From: JABDBL01 sp963845445
GTDB taxonomy: Bacteria > Cyanobacteriota > Vampirovibrionia > Obscuribacterales > Obscuribacteraceae
Direction: 5' to 3'
Length of the DNA: 64,000 bases
NCBI GenBank assembly: GCA_963845445.1
Contig: CAWJSE010000003.1
Span: forward strand, 372,001-436,000
The stretch's first letter is position 1; each line of letters starts with the position of its first letter. A program made the translations under genes and the position numbers. Below the pieces are notes generated by a model, which made no database searches, was not told the origin of the DNA, and saw only the letters and a list, made by a program, of their open reading frames with translations. Of the stretch, positions 35,382 to 44,784 are shown piece by piece.

Positions 35382-36587
35382 AGAAGAAAATTCTTGTTCA
35401 AGAAGGTCTTTTTGCGTATCATAAATTAGGGTGTCCGATTTTATTTGGCGACTTTCTAATTTCATATTTTGAGCCTCGCTCAACTTTTGGTTCAATTTAG
35501 CATTCGGCTGTGTTAATAAAGCAGCATAGTGTTTTCTGCATATATTTCCAGCTTGGATTTTCTTATTTAGAGCTTGAATAGCTATGGCCCTGACAAGCGG
35601 GATGCCAATAAAAAGACTGCCATAAGCCACCAAAATCAATAATAAGGGCGTAAGAGAAGGTAGAATATTTACTGCTTGAATGTATAAAAACCAACTAAGA
35701 GCAAAGTTAACTGCTGCCAAAATCATGACCCATGCAAGCGAAGCACCATCTACTTGAGAAAATCTCCAGGGATTTGCCTCTAAATATTGAGGGCTTTGCT
35801 CAAAATTTTGCTCTGAGGCAGTCGCTTGCAGAGCGGGGAAACGGTAAATAATATTTCCGGACTCAGTAACGTATGGTCTACCATCAAAACGAACTAAAAC
35901 AGGCAGCGCTTTATCATCATTATTCGGATCCTGTCCAGTATATGGGGCTAGCTGTTCTGATGTAACGACACCATTTTGCTGTCTTATTAATTGAGCAATT
36001 GCGTGCCAGCGGCGATCCTCTAGATTGGCATTAGGATTGCCATCGCCAAAGAGAAATGAAAAGCAATTGTAAAGAAAGTTGGTTTGATTCGATTTGTTTT
36101 TATTTCCAACCGCGCTGTAATCTGGATAGCTTATTTGCCAATACATCAAATCACGCAAAATCATCCAGTCAAAGAAGTCTAAATCTAAGCTGAAATTATC
36201 ATTGTCATCGCGTCCACGAGACATAGCTGATAAGAAGAGGAAAAACAAGAAAACGATAGTGACTAGTGACAAAATAAGCATTATGCCAAACGAAATACGC
36301 ATTAGAAAGAATCCAACTTCAAATAGCTTATTGTTGAATTGCTCAATAGAGCGTTTTATGCCGCGAGATATATAAGCAGTTTGATATCCTAAGGGAAATT
36401 TATAAGCGATATCGCCTAATGCGCTCACTTGCAGATGTCCGGATGTTTCTTCGGCTATTTGGTTTAAATTCTGCAAAGCCGCAGCCACTGGCAATCCGGT
36501 TTTTGTTGCTATATCTGCAGCAGAAACATATCGGCCCATATCATTAATGGCTTTAATAACAATTTTTTTCTCTTTGGTTATGGGCAT
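35364..36587 (-). CDS. Cyanobacterial/chloroplast-type conserved membrane protein
   Basis: 407 residues with an internal duplication. Residues 5-65 (VIKAINDMGRYVSAADIATK ... GHLQVSALGDIAYKFP) and about 195-255 (AIAQLIRQQNGVVTSEQLAPY ... SGNIIYRFP) are two winged-helix-like modules ending in the same IAY(K/R)FP strand. Membrane helices lie near 90-120 and 285-335. Proteins of this design are, as far as I recall, common in cyanobacteria and chloroplast-bearing eukaryotes, often annotated as unknown. Role is unknown: the paired modules might bind nucleic acid or another protein at a membrane. It is convergent with the Gln/Asn-rich gene. Confidence 0.6.
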   Translation of the reverse strand: MPITKEKKIVIKAINDMGRYVSAADIATKTGLPVAAALQNLNQIAEETSGHLQVSALGDIAYKFPLGYQTAYISRGIKRSIEQFNNKLFEVGFFLMRISFGIMLILSLVTIVFLFFLFLSAMSRGRDDNDNFSLDLDFFDWMILRDLMYWQISYPDYSAVGNKNKSNQTNFLYNCFSFLFGDGNPNANLEDRRWHAIAQLIRQQNGVVTSEQLAPYTGQDPNNDDKALPVLVRFDGRPYVTESGNIIYRFPALQATASEQNFEQSPQYLEANPWRFSQVDGASLAWVMILAAVNFALSWFLYIQAVNILPSLTPLLLILVAYGSLFIGIPLVRAIAIQALNKKIQAGNICRKHYAALLTQPNAKLNQKLSEAQNMKLESRQIKSDTLIYDTQKDLLEQEFSSLIIHK

Positions 36588-36790
36588 ATTCGGTAAATAT
36601 TCTTCTCAATAGTTTTATTCTCGAGCTATTAGCCTTGCAGTAATCAAGTATTATACTAGCTAGACGCTTGAGAGACTCAAACATCATAGATACAATAAGC
36701 AGGTAGCAGATAGTGAAAACTAAAGAAAGCTATGATAATTACTAAAGCTAGCATGCTATAAATAATTCAGATTTTAGAGGATTCTTGGGC

Positions 36791-37693
36791 GTGAGTATAT
36801 TTCATAATCCGATTGTTGAAGCCACAACCACTTTTATTGTTTGGTTTGCTGTTTTTTATCTATATCACGGCTTGGGTACAACATTAGGCTATCATCGTCT
36901 ATTAACCCATAAATCGTTAAAGGTACCGAACTGGCTAAAATACTTTATTGTTTCAGGTGGTTACCTAGGATTTATGGGCGCACCCATTCCTTGGGTCGGT
37001 ATACACCGCTTACATCACCAGAAATCCGATATGGAAGGCGATCCTCATTCTCCGGAAGGTGGTTTTAAACATGCTTTATATCAATGGATGTTCGAAACAA
37101 CCAGCATTCAAAGTAATGAAGAGCTGCACGCGCAAACTTCGGATTTAATGCCGGATAAATTTCTCAGTATTTTAGGTACAAAACATGACGGCGAGCAAGC
37201 TTTAAGGTGTCTTGGCGCATGTACTGTTTTTAGAGTGCTTATTTTTTGCACTTTGGGATTTATTCCGCTTCTGGCAAATATAGCAGCTACTCTGACAACC
37301 TTCTGGAGTACTCAATTTGTTAACGTTTTTTGCCATATGAAGAATCAGGGTTACAGACGGTACGAAACAAGAGATTTGAGCCGCAATGTTTGGTGGGTAG
37401 GTTTATTGGCTTTGGGCGAAGGTTGGCATAATAATCATCACGCCGTACCGAAAGCAGCACGGCACGGTTTTGCCTGGTTTGAATTCGATATTACTTGGTA
37501 TACGATTTGGCTTCTGGAAAAACTGGGATTGGCGAAAACAATCATTAGGCCGCCTAAATTCTCATTAAAAAGCTTAACTGAAAAAATAAATGACCTGGCT
37601 GTAAATAACTTGTCCATGTCCTCCAAAGAGGTAGCTTTTGAGTCTATCCCTATGGAAACAGCTCAATATAACAGTAAAAACTATCGAGTTTAG
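36791..37693 (+). CDS. Fatty-acid (acyl) desaturase, DesC-like
   Basis: About 300 residues from GTG 36791, which has AGAGGA nine nucleotides upstream; a TTG at 36785 is too close to it. The three histidine boxes of membrane di-iron desaturases are present: HRLLTH (37-42), HRLHHQ (74-79) and HNNHH (215-219, numbered from 36785), with four hydrophobic stretches. DesC-like enzymes introduce a delta-9 double bond into acyl chains of membrane lipids. The lipid carrier (acyl-lipid or acyl-CoA) is not resolved. Its neighbour on the other strand is the possible ADP-ribosyltransferase. The Pfa-like lipid operon lies 15 kb away. Confidence 0.85.
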   Translation: MSIFHNPIVEATTTFIVWFAVFYLYHGLGTTLGYHRLLTHKSLKVPNWLKYFIVSGGYLGFMGAPIPWVGIHRLHHQKSDMEGDPHSPEGGFKHALYQWMFETTSIQSNEELHAQTSDLMPDKFLSILGTKHDGEQALRCLGACTVFRVLIFCTLGFIPLLANIAATLTTFWSTQFVNVFCHMKNQGYRRYETRDLSRNVWWVGLLALGEGWHNNHHAVPKAARHGFAWFEFDITWYTIWLLEKLGLAKTIIRPPKFSLKSLTEKINDLAVNNLSMSSKEVAFESIPMETAQYNSKNYRV

Positions 37694-37698
37694 GAAAC

Positions 37699-38337
37699 TT
37701 AGACGCTAACTTGGGAGCTCACCTGTCTAAGCCTTCTTAAATTGTCAGCAAAAGTCAATTCTGGTACATCCCCACCAGCTAATTGCACAGTAAGATTTTG
37801 GCTCAGACCGCCCAAGTGTTTTAATATCCAGACATCGGCGCGCCGTTTAATCAGCTTTTCACGCAAGCGCTGCAAGCTCTTGAACAAAGCTTCGTTCGTC
37901 AATTCACCTGTGGTCGCGGGATTTAATCGGCGGCCATGATTACAATGGATAACATTAGCAATCAAGTCAGCAGATATTGGTCCCAAAATAGCCAGAGATA
38001 AATTGCCCTTTTCTTCAGCATTGCCTGGATTATCGGACTGCCAAAAGTCCACTTGTAACCAGGTACGCTTATTAAAACGTACTTTGAGCACTACCGGTTC
38101 ACATATTAATGAATTGGCGCTGTGCTTGGCCATATCCCTCAAGCAGGCTGCTCGGGCATATCTTAAGGCTATACTGGCTTTGCTACAGAAAAAACTATAA
38201 TTGCTTCTACCTGGTTCAAGTACGCCACAACGCTTAATCTCCCAGCGGCGATAGCAATTTGTGCCATGATAGAGAAATACATCTCCCGACTCATAATCCA
38301 CGTCTACCCCTTCTTGATCAGCAACAAATTGCGCCAA
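37699..38337 (-). CDS. Possible ADP-ribosyltransferase-fold protein, start uncertain
   Basis: At least 212 residues. Residues about 20-65, DVFLYHGTNCYRRWEIKRCGVLEPG then YSFFCSKASIALRYA, resemble the PARP/ADP-ribosyltransferase fold (Y-H-G-T, then S-x-x-x-A-x-x-Y). The C-terminus is helical with basic stretches. No signal peptide. The frame stays open upstream from the TTG at 38337 to about 38439, reading NNLISSLKGAILESFAYHF, which looks like real protein, but no ATG, GTG or TTG lies there; a second frame reads DDLTGILKAKP further up. So either an unusual start or an indel hides the N-terminus. NAD binding is inference by pattern; acidic catalytic residues are not identified. Confidence 0.45.
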   Translation of the reverse strand: MAQFVADQEGVDVDYESGDVFLYHGTNCYRRWEIKRCGVLEPGRSNYSFFCSKASIALRYARAACLRDMAKHSANSLICEPVVLKVRFNKRTWLQVDFWQSDNPGNAEEKGNLSLAILGPISADLIANVIHCNHGRRLNPATTGELTNEALFKSLQRLREKLIKRRADVWILKHLGGLSQNLTVQLAGGDVPELTFADNLRRLRQVSSQVSV

Positions 38338-38499
38338 ATCAAGGGGCGTCTGAAAATGATATGCAAAGCTTTCCAGAATAGCACCTTTAAGAGAGGAGAT
38401 TAAATTATTACCAAGAAAGGCTTTGCCTTCAGTATGCCCGTTAAATCATCAATATTAAACTATAAAGAAGATAATTAATGCTCTACTTTACTAGTACCC

Positions 38500-41487
38500 T
38501 CATTCCATGTACTTCTCCCGCTCCGCCTGCACAGTATGAAAGGCATCGTGGATTGCTTGTCTTATGTTCTGCAAGCCTTGATCCGAAGCAGAACGCACTT
38601 GCTGCACCAAGTCAGCACGTTTGGTATTGAGGTTGACATGGTAATGTTTGGTCGTATCTTCTAACTTTAGACAGTTGCTTTCCAGTACAGACTCCAAATT
38701 ACCCTTCAGTTCTGCTTTTAGTGAATCAACCTTTCCATATACATCTTGGCGCAAGGCAGTTAATTTAGGATCGCCATCTAAATTATATGACTGGGCCAAC
38801 TTAGTACAAATTGCCTCGCATTCATTAATTTCTATCTCGGCCTGCTTCAGAAGTTGCACGACAGTAGCAGTGTTTTGTTCAAGTGGATCAGCCGCCGATT
38901 TGAATATTTCTTCTAGTCCCGTTTGCTGATTACGTCCAACTACATCTAGTTTGGAGAGGCGTTCATCCACTAATTCTTTCAATTGCTGTCTGGCTAATAA
39001 GAGGCTATGCTCTGCGCCTTCTGATTGCGCGTTAGCTTGAGAGAAGGAATGCTCGGCGAATGTCTGAGACATTTCGTGCATCATAGCCTCAATTAATTGC
39101 TTGCGCTCTTTCAACTTTGGCAGAAAAGATTCGGTTTGTGACTTACGCACTTGACGCGAAAGGGCAATCTCAGTGATTTGAATTAGACGATCTAATCTAC
39201 CGAAAAATTCTTTTTTGGCTAAGGTTAATTGGTCTGTTCCTTCAGCATGTAACCGTTCTGTATCTCTGTTCAGAATATCAAGATGGTGATCGAAACTAAT
39301 TAATAGTGTCGACACCTTGTCTTCAACGCGCTCTTTGAAGCTGTTGAAACAATTGTCCAATTGCACGCCTAAATTCAAGGAAACTTCTTCCAACACTTGA
39401 TCAACCGCAGCTCTGCGCTTGTTTAGAATTTCTGTCTGCAGTCTTGCTAATTGATTTAGTTCTGATTCCTGGTCTTTGACTAATTTTTCAAACTGTGTTT
39501 TGTTTTGTTTGAAATCTTCTTTTAGGTTATTTCGTTGTTCTTTTTCGGTTTTATCAATTTTTTCTTGATATCCAGAGAGCTTAGACTTGAGCTGCTCTCG
39601 GGCGCTGGCTGCTTTTTCGGCCAGTTCGGTTTTCAGAGTATCGAATAAAGCCTCGAACTGCTTTGTCAGTTGATCGATACGCACCACTAACTCAGCGTAA
39701 CCGTCTTTATCTTCTTGATTTACCAAATTAAGCAAGGCATCCAAATTAGTAGTGAGACGTTTTTCTATTTCACTAGCTTTTGCTGCAAGCTTTTTAGCCG
39801 CTCTTGCAACTTGGGATTCTAGCTTGCTCATCAAAGAAGCCATTTCGTTCATTACTACTTTGGGCTCTTGAAAATCGTCGAGTTTCGAAGGAATCAAGTC
39901 GGAAGAAGAGAAAATAGCTAATTTGTCTCCTGTCTTAATATCTGAGTCTTCTAATTCGGGACCAGAAGCAGCTGATTGATCATTGGTCAAGATCGCTTGA
40001 TCCATCATTTCAATTTCGCCCGATGGCGAGAATTGAGACCCAGATGCTTCATCGGATTCGGAGAAGTCTAAGGCTGGAGTCAAATTTTCTCCAGAGATGG
40101 CACTATTATCTTTAGCATCCGCCGCATTATTGAACTGTCCTGCCAGCCCACTTTCAAACGCTGGCAATTTATCAAAAGATATTGCTGCAGGCCACTTGCG
40201 ATCCTTCATTTCTGTTTTCGATTTTATAAGCTTAGCATCCACTTTGGCCGGTTCATCCAAGGTCTTTTTATCATTAGTCTGAGTCTGGGATTGAGGAACT
40301 AAAAGGTCTGATATAGCTTCAGACAAATGTTTATAAACATCCTCTGGTGCGGCAGCATCTGGGACTACCTGCTTATCCACTTGATTTTGAATACTTCCAT
40401 TAATTTCTGTATGTGCTTCTATAGCGGCAGGCAGCTTATCTTGCTTTTCCCCTTCCATCGAATTCTTCTCTTCTAATTTATCAGGCAAATGTTCTTCAAC
40501 AGCTTCGATCTTTTCCAAAGAGGACTCTTGGCTAACATTTTCTCCTTGATCGGTTTTCTGTATTTTTTCAGCTGGATTATTACCTTCTTTCCAAAGTTTC
40601 TCTCCTTTGGGACGTTCTTTTGCAGCCTGCTCGAATAAAGAATCACTACTTATCAAACCTTGAGACTCATTCAAATTGGCCCAAGTTTGCAACAGATTGA
40701 ATCCTACATTCTCCTGGCCGTTCTGTGACTTAAGCCCAGCCGATTTTTCAAATAGCAGATCTATGTGCTTACCTTGGGTAGTATCCTGCTCGCCGGATGT
40801 TGCCGGCATCTTTTTGAGTTCTGAAAAATCACCAGCAATGGGAACGAAATTATCTCTGAGTTGAGACCTATTATTATCAGGCAGTTTTGTATCAGTATTA
40901 AAAAGCGAAAAACAAATTGAGCCGATATCTATTGGTTGCTTGTTCGCACTTGAAAAGCTCAGATGAACACCACAGGCCAACATAAGAGCTATAGCCGGCT
41001 CCTCTTGAGCATTAGCATTCATAAGAGATCGCCTAGTTCCACCTTTAGAGTAAAGATTAGACAAACGTTCCAATTCTTGAAACTTGGTTAAAGCAAGCGG
41101 CGAAGAAGGTCTAGTAGCAGCAAAAGCGAATTTTTTTCTATCGATTATAGCTTTGCGAGCCTTTTCTTCCAAAAGAGCTTCGAGAAAACGCAATTCGTAA
41201 TTAGTGTTGGTCAAATTAACAGCAATTGCTTTGTTATCCTGTATACCAGCCACAATAGCCAAGTCTGTAACCCGGAAATGTTCCTCTTCTTCTTTACGAA
41301 CGAAAGATATTAGACCAAAAGGCAAAGTTACAGGTTCAAGAATAAAAACAAGAAAGCCGGGCTCGAATCCTGCACATGCAGCTTTTGCCCAACTCGAAAC
41401 CGCTGTGGTATTTGAAGAATCATAGTTACGCAAGAAATCTCGCAAATCAATTGATCGAATATGGCTTTGCCGGAGAATTGAGTTCAT
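38500..41487 (-). CDS. Long coiled-coil protein with N-terminal globular domain
   Basis: 995 residues, third gene of a coiled-coil operon. Residues about 1-240 look globular (AKAACAGFEPGFLVFILEPVTLPFG; EFALMLACGVHLSF-like strands); about 240-530 are acidic, Ser/Glu/Asp-rich and probably disordered; about 540-995 are continuous coiled coil (MASLMSKLESQVARAAKKLA ... LKSKLSGYQEKIDKTEKEQ ...). No signal peptide or membrane helix, so it is cytoplasmic or peripheral. Its ATG overlaps the stop of the preceding gene by 4 bp (41484-41487), so it is translated together with it. Family not recognised. A filament-forming or scaffolding role is inference. Confidence 0.65.
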   Translation of the reverse strand: MNSILRQSHIRSIDLRDFLRNYDSSNTTAVSSWAKAACAGFEPGFLVFILEPVTLPFGLISFVRKEEEEHFRVTDLAIVAGIQDNKAIAVNLTNTNYELRFLEALLEEKARKAIIDRKKFAFAATRPSSPLALTKFQELERLSNLYSKGGTRRSLMNANAQEEPAIALMLACGVHLSFSSANKQPIDIGSICFSLFNTDTKLPDNNRSQLRDNFVPIAGDFSELKKMPATSGEQDTTQGKHIDLLFEKSAGLKSQNGQENVGFNLLQTWANLNESQGLISSDSLFEQAAKERPKGEKLWKEGNNPAEKIQKTDQGENVSQESSLEKIEAVEEHLPDKLEEKNSMEGEKQDKLPAAIEAHTEINGSIQNQVDKQVVPDAAAPEDVYKHLSEAISDLLVPQSQTQTNDKKTLDEPAKVDAKLIKSKTEMKDRKWPAAISFDKLPAFESGLAGQFNNAADAKDNSAISGENLTPALDFSESDEASGSQFSPSGEIEMMDQAILTNDQSAASGPELEDSDIKTGDKLAIFSSSDLIPSKLDDFQEPKVVMNEMASLMSKLESQVARAAKKLAAKASEIEKRLTTNLDALLNLVNQEDKDGYAELVVRIDQLTKQFEALFDTLKTELAEKAASAREQLKSKLSGYQEKIDKTEKEQRNNLKEDFKQNKTQFEKLVKDQESELNQLARLQTEILNKRRAAVDQVLEEVSLNLGVQLDNCFNSFKERVEDKVSTLLISFDHHLDILNRDTERLHAEGTDQLTLAKKEFFGRLDRLIQITEIALSRQVRKSQTESFLPKLKERKQLIEAMMHEMSQTFAEHSFSQANAQSEGAEHSLLLARQQLKELVDERLSKLDVVGRNQQTGLEEIFKSAADPLEQNTATVVQLLKQAEIEINECEAICTKLAQSYNLDGDPKLTALRQDVYGKVDSLKAELKGNLESVLESNCLKLEDTTKHYHVNLNTKRADLVQQVRSASDQGLQNIRQAIHDAFHTVQAEREKYME

Positions 41488-43043
41488 TCTTGGTTATCCT
41501 TGCGTTTGCGATTACGCCTTGCTTTGCTTTCGCCCAAATCCGCTTCCTCATTCTCGACCATTTCGTCTAATTCGCTTTCATTCGAAGAAGAAAGGTTGGA
41601 CTCTAGTTGCGAATCAGTTAAAGAAGATGTATCTTCTGCTAATTTTTGGACTGTTGGAGTCTCATTAGCTCCTGCCCTGTTCAAATCGCGCTGTGTGCCC
41701 TTGGGGAAAGAATTTCCTCTAGCCGCAGCTGAAATCTCCTCTAAAGCAGCTGTGCGAACAGTAGAGATTTCTTGCAAAAATTTATTCACTTCCTTTTCCA
41801 TTTGCTGCTGAATAGAATTAGCGCTCGCGCTCATCTTTTCACCCAAAGATTCGGTAGTGGTCAGCATCTGTGCTTCTACAGAATTTGTTAAGTCGATCAA
41901 TTCTATTTTAGATTGATCCAACATACCGGCAATCTTTTGGGCAAAACTTTTCTGAATTGAAACCATTTCGTTTTGTACAGCTATCAGTATTCTATTTTTG
42001 TCGCTTTCTAGTGCCTGCTTCTGTCCACGACTAAACTGCAATCGATCATTAAGCTTGCCTTGAAAAGAATTAAATAAATTATCTAGACGGTTAACTACAT
42101 CTTCACAACGGCTCCGCAAACCTTCTTGTACCTGCTTAGAGCGCACTACTAAATCATCTGAAAGCTCATCAGTGGTTGTAATTAATTTTTCAGTGGTGGT
42201 CTCGTGCAAAGTACTAAGCTCATCAGCAAATTTACTTAACCGATTATCAGCATTCTGGAAATGAGCGGTACTTATACTCTCATAAGTGCTGTTAACGTCC
42301 TTCTCTATTAGATTGGCATGATTAGATATTTGTTCTAACAAAGAAATTAATGAGGATTCCACTTCACTATTTGCTTGCCGAGCCGAAGTTTCTATTTGAG
42401 TCAACTTGCTTTGAGAATCAACAAAAAATTTCTTCAACAAAGTTGATGAGTGATCGGCGATGGTGTAACTTTCATCTTTTAAAGAAACTAAATTTGATTT
42501 TGTCACTTCGCCTATGTGATCTTGTAGATCAACTAAAGACTGTTCGAGATTGGAATGCAAATTTTGAAAATTTGCCTTAGTCTTACCGCTCATATTTTGT
42601 ATGGCATTAGATAAAGCGTGTTCAAGCTTAAAATTGATTTCTTCGTTATTCGTTAAATAATACTCCGCAGCGACTGTTTTAGCGAAATGGACATTCTCAT
42701 GATGAGAATTTTTAAGAGCGCTCAACTTTACTTTCATTTGTTCAGTAAGAGTTCTTAGTTCAGCCATTAGACTGGCAAGGAATGCTTCGCTCTGTGCATT
42801 TTCGACTGCCAGACTATCTTGCAACTTTTTTAGACTCTCGTCTATCGATTGCCTAAGCTCAACCTGGAGAAGCTCCGATTTCTTTTCTAAATATTCTAGA
42901 GATTTTAGTGATGATTCTCTCTGCGCTTGACTGTGTTCATTTTTTTTATCCTGACCTTTTTCGATTGCTTGCAATTCGAGGTCAGCCAGTTCCTTTACCC
43001 CCGACTCATATATGTTTTTAAAGTCTTTTTTGGCAAAAGTCAT
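41484..43043 (-). CDS. Coiled-coil protein, middle gene of operon
   Basis: About 519 residues. The open frame extends to 43118, but that would overlap the upstream gene by 62 bp; the ATG at 43043 (TFAKKDFKNIYESGVKEL) has AGGAG 10 nt upstream and follows the upstream stop by 13 bp, so it is the likely start. The protein is nearly all helix: Leu/Glu/Lys/Gln heptads from about 40 to 440, then a Ser/Glu/Asp-rich tail ending in KARRNRKRK. No membrane segment. It resembles in general terms apolipoprotein-like or methyl-accepting-type coils, but I find no known domain. Overlap of its stop with the next gene points to tight coupling. Confidence 0.65.
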   Translation of the reverse strand: MTFAKKDFKNIYESGVKELADLELQAIEKGQDKKNEHSQAQRESSLKSLEYLEKKSELLQVELRQSIDESLKKLQDSLAVENAQSEAFLASLMAELRTLTEQMKVKLSALKNSHHENVHFAKTVAAEYYLTNNEEINFKLEHALSNAIQNMSGKTKANFQNLHSNLEQSLVDLQDHIGEVTKSNLVSLKDESYTIADHSSTLLKKFFVDSQSKLTQIETSARQANSEVESSLISLLEQISNHANLIEKDVNSTYESISTAHFQNADNRLSKFADELSTLHETTTEKLITTTDELSDDLVVRSKQVQEGLRSRCEDVVNRLDNLFNSFQGKLNDRLQFSRGQKQALESDKNRILIAVQNEMVSIQKSFAQKIAGMLDQSKIELIDLTNSVEAQMLTTTESLGEKMSASANSIQQQMEKEVNKFLQEISTVRTAALEEISAAARGNSFPKGTQRDLNRAGANETPTVQKLAEDTSSLTDSQLESNLSSSNESELDEMVENEEADLGESKARRNRKRKDNQE

Positions 43044-43056
43044 GCCTTTGATTCTC

Positions 43057-44469
43057 CTAATCTGTTCCGAAAGAAAGATTGACGCGTTTATAAGCCAAAA
43101 CAGCAAGAGCTGCCGCATGACCGGCGTCTTTAATTTGGGGCAATTGCAAGTTAAGCTGCGAAAGTTCTACCTTAAAACTTCTCTGCATTCTCTCGATATC
43201 GGCATTCATTGCTTTTAGTTGCTGTTCTAGCGAATCCTTGGAGGCCGCGTGCACGGTCTCAATGCGCTCACCGCATCCAGCTACAAAGCGAGCATGCTCT
43301 AAATCAAAAAGCTCTACCTGGCGCTTAAAAGCTTTTACTATCTCCAAGCCACGGGCTTTTAGCCTGGTATTAAGTAATTCCTTCAATTCTCGTCGGGTTT
43401 CAATTGGCAGATCTGGCCGCACTCTCACTCTAGTCTCCTGAGCAATAGCAGCTTCGAATTGTTGTAATAATCTTTCGAGCCGTTCGTAATACTTCTTTTC
43501 TAATCTTCGCAATGATCCCTGAAAAAGTTTATGTCCAGCTGAAAGTCGCCCTTCAGCCTCTTCACCAATAGTTTTTATTTCACCTTTTACTTCATCAACT
43601 TGGCGTTCAATCTTAGTTTTGTGAATATCATCAAAAGAATCCCTATCTGCCGCTAGCATTTTTTTAAAGTTATCCGCTAGCTCTGTCATTCCTTGCTGCC
43701 AATCGGCTACTTCATCATTTACACGCTTAATGGTATTTTGTCCCGCCGAAGCGATCCAACCAGCGTCTACTTCAACTTTTTTCTCTAATTCATTTCTATC
43801 AGTTTCAAAATCACCATCCAAAGCCAATTTTACTTCTTGAACCATATTTCCCAATTGCTCTGCACTCTTTTGCATTTTTTCTGAGATGGTTTGGCTTTTT
43901 TCCTTAAGGATCTCGGCAGAATTTTCTTCAAATTCTTGGGCATATTGCGATAATTTTGCGATAGCACTATTTTCTCTGCTAGCGATATTAATTATGCCTT
44001 CCTCGGCTAACTTCTTTAAATCTTTTCCCTCTTGCTCAACTAAGCTAGAAAAACTTTCATGTCGGTCCATAGCAATTGGAATTACAGCTTCAATTTGCTC
44101 TTCTACCAATTGCGAGATGGCAGCTAAAGCTTTACGTACGGAAGCATCGATTTCTTGCCTGACATCCTTGCCAACTTTAGCTAAAGTCTCGAGCTCTGTT
44201 TGTTCTAGTTCCATCAGACGCTCAAAGAAATCCTCTTTACGCGCTTGCAATTCCTCAACGCCCTTGTCAGTTGCTCTGGCTGAGTTTTCTACCATCCTGG
44301 TTAATTGTTGAGCAAAGTTTTGCGCTAAGGTGTCATTAAAACTCTGCAAATAGTCAGAAGAGGACTTCACTGTTGCTTCCAAATCTTGGCTGGCTTTGTC
44401 CACAGCCTCCATCATTAGATGGGCTGCTGTGCCAATTTCTTCTAAATCATGCCTTGTTTCTTCCGCCAT
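43057..44469 (-). CDS. Coiled-coil protein, first gene of operon
   Basis: 470 residues, almost entirely amphipathic helix. The stretch about 1-270 has long heptads (LQSFNDTLAQNFAQQL; EELQARKEDFFERLMELEQ), then RRELKELLNTRLKARGLEIV near 375. The C-terminal 40 residues are less charged (AALAVLAYKRVNLSFG). No signal peptide or transmembrane helix. It starts the operon with two other coiled-coil genes, spaced 13 bp and -4 bp, so the three are likely made in fixed ratio and may assemble together. A cytoskeletal, scaffold or nucleoid-binding role is possible but unproven. Confidence 0.65.
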   Translation of the reverse strand: MAEETRHDLEEIGTAAHLMMEAVDKASQDLEATVKSSSDYLQSFNDTLAQNFAQQLTRMVENSARATDKGVEELQARKEDFFERLMELEQTELETLAKVGKDVRQEIDASVRKALAAISQLVEEQIEAVIPIAMDRHESFSSLVEQEGKDLKKLAEEGIINIASRENSAIAKLSQYAQEFEENSAEILKEKSQTISEKMQKSAEQLGNMVQEVKLALDGDFETDRNELEKKVEVDAGWIASAGQNTIKRVNDEVADWQQGMTELADNFKKMLAADRDSFDDIHKTKIERQVDEVKGEIKTIGEEAEGRLSAGHKLFQGSLRRLEKKYYERLERLLQQFEAAIAQETRVRVRPDLPIETRRELKELLNTRLKARGLEIVKAFKRQVELFDLEHARFVAGCGERIETVHAASKDSLEQQLKAMNADIERMQRSFKVELSQLNLQLPQIKDAGHAAALAVLAYKRVNLSFGTD

Positions 44470-44784
44470 AGTAACCCGAGTTAATAAAGGTCAAAATAGA
44501 CCCAAAGTCCTAATTATATAAATTATTGCCCCAAATTTTTATGCCCGTTCGCGAAGACAACTAAGCAGACAAAATATGGCAGATAAAATTTGTCCCCGCT
44601 TTTTGTGGAAGCAATCATGTTAAGTTGATCTCTGCTCTCCAAGCCATTGTCTCATTAATTGGGCACCTGTGACTAATAGATAAGTTTAGTGTTAATTTTG
44701 CTTTGAAAAGAGAGCAAGCCAAGGGGTTTGCGAATACAAATTGAGGCTAAAGTAATTGAAGCACAATTCTAAAGAGAAGGACAA
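44470..44784. other. Intergenic region, no gene seen
   Basis: 315 bp between the divergent coiled-coil operon and the deformylase gene. No coding character or clear hairpin was found. It should hold both promoters. Confidence 0.35.

Noticed and set aside
41376..42580. Plus-strand ORFs inside the coiled-coil operon (several of 60-140 codons)
   Set aside because: Shadows of heptad-rich coding DNA on the other strand.
43044..43118. Upstream start for the middle coiled-coil gene
   Set aside because: It would overlap the upstream gene by 62 bp; ATG 43043 has a good AGGAG site.
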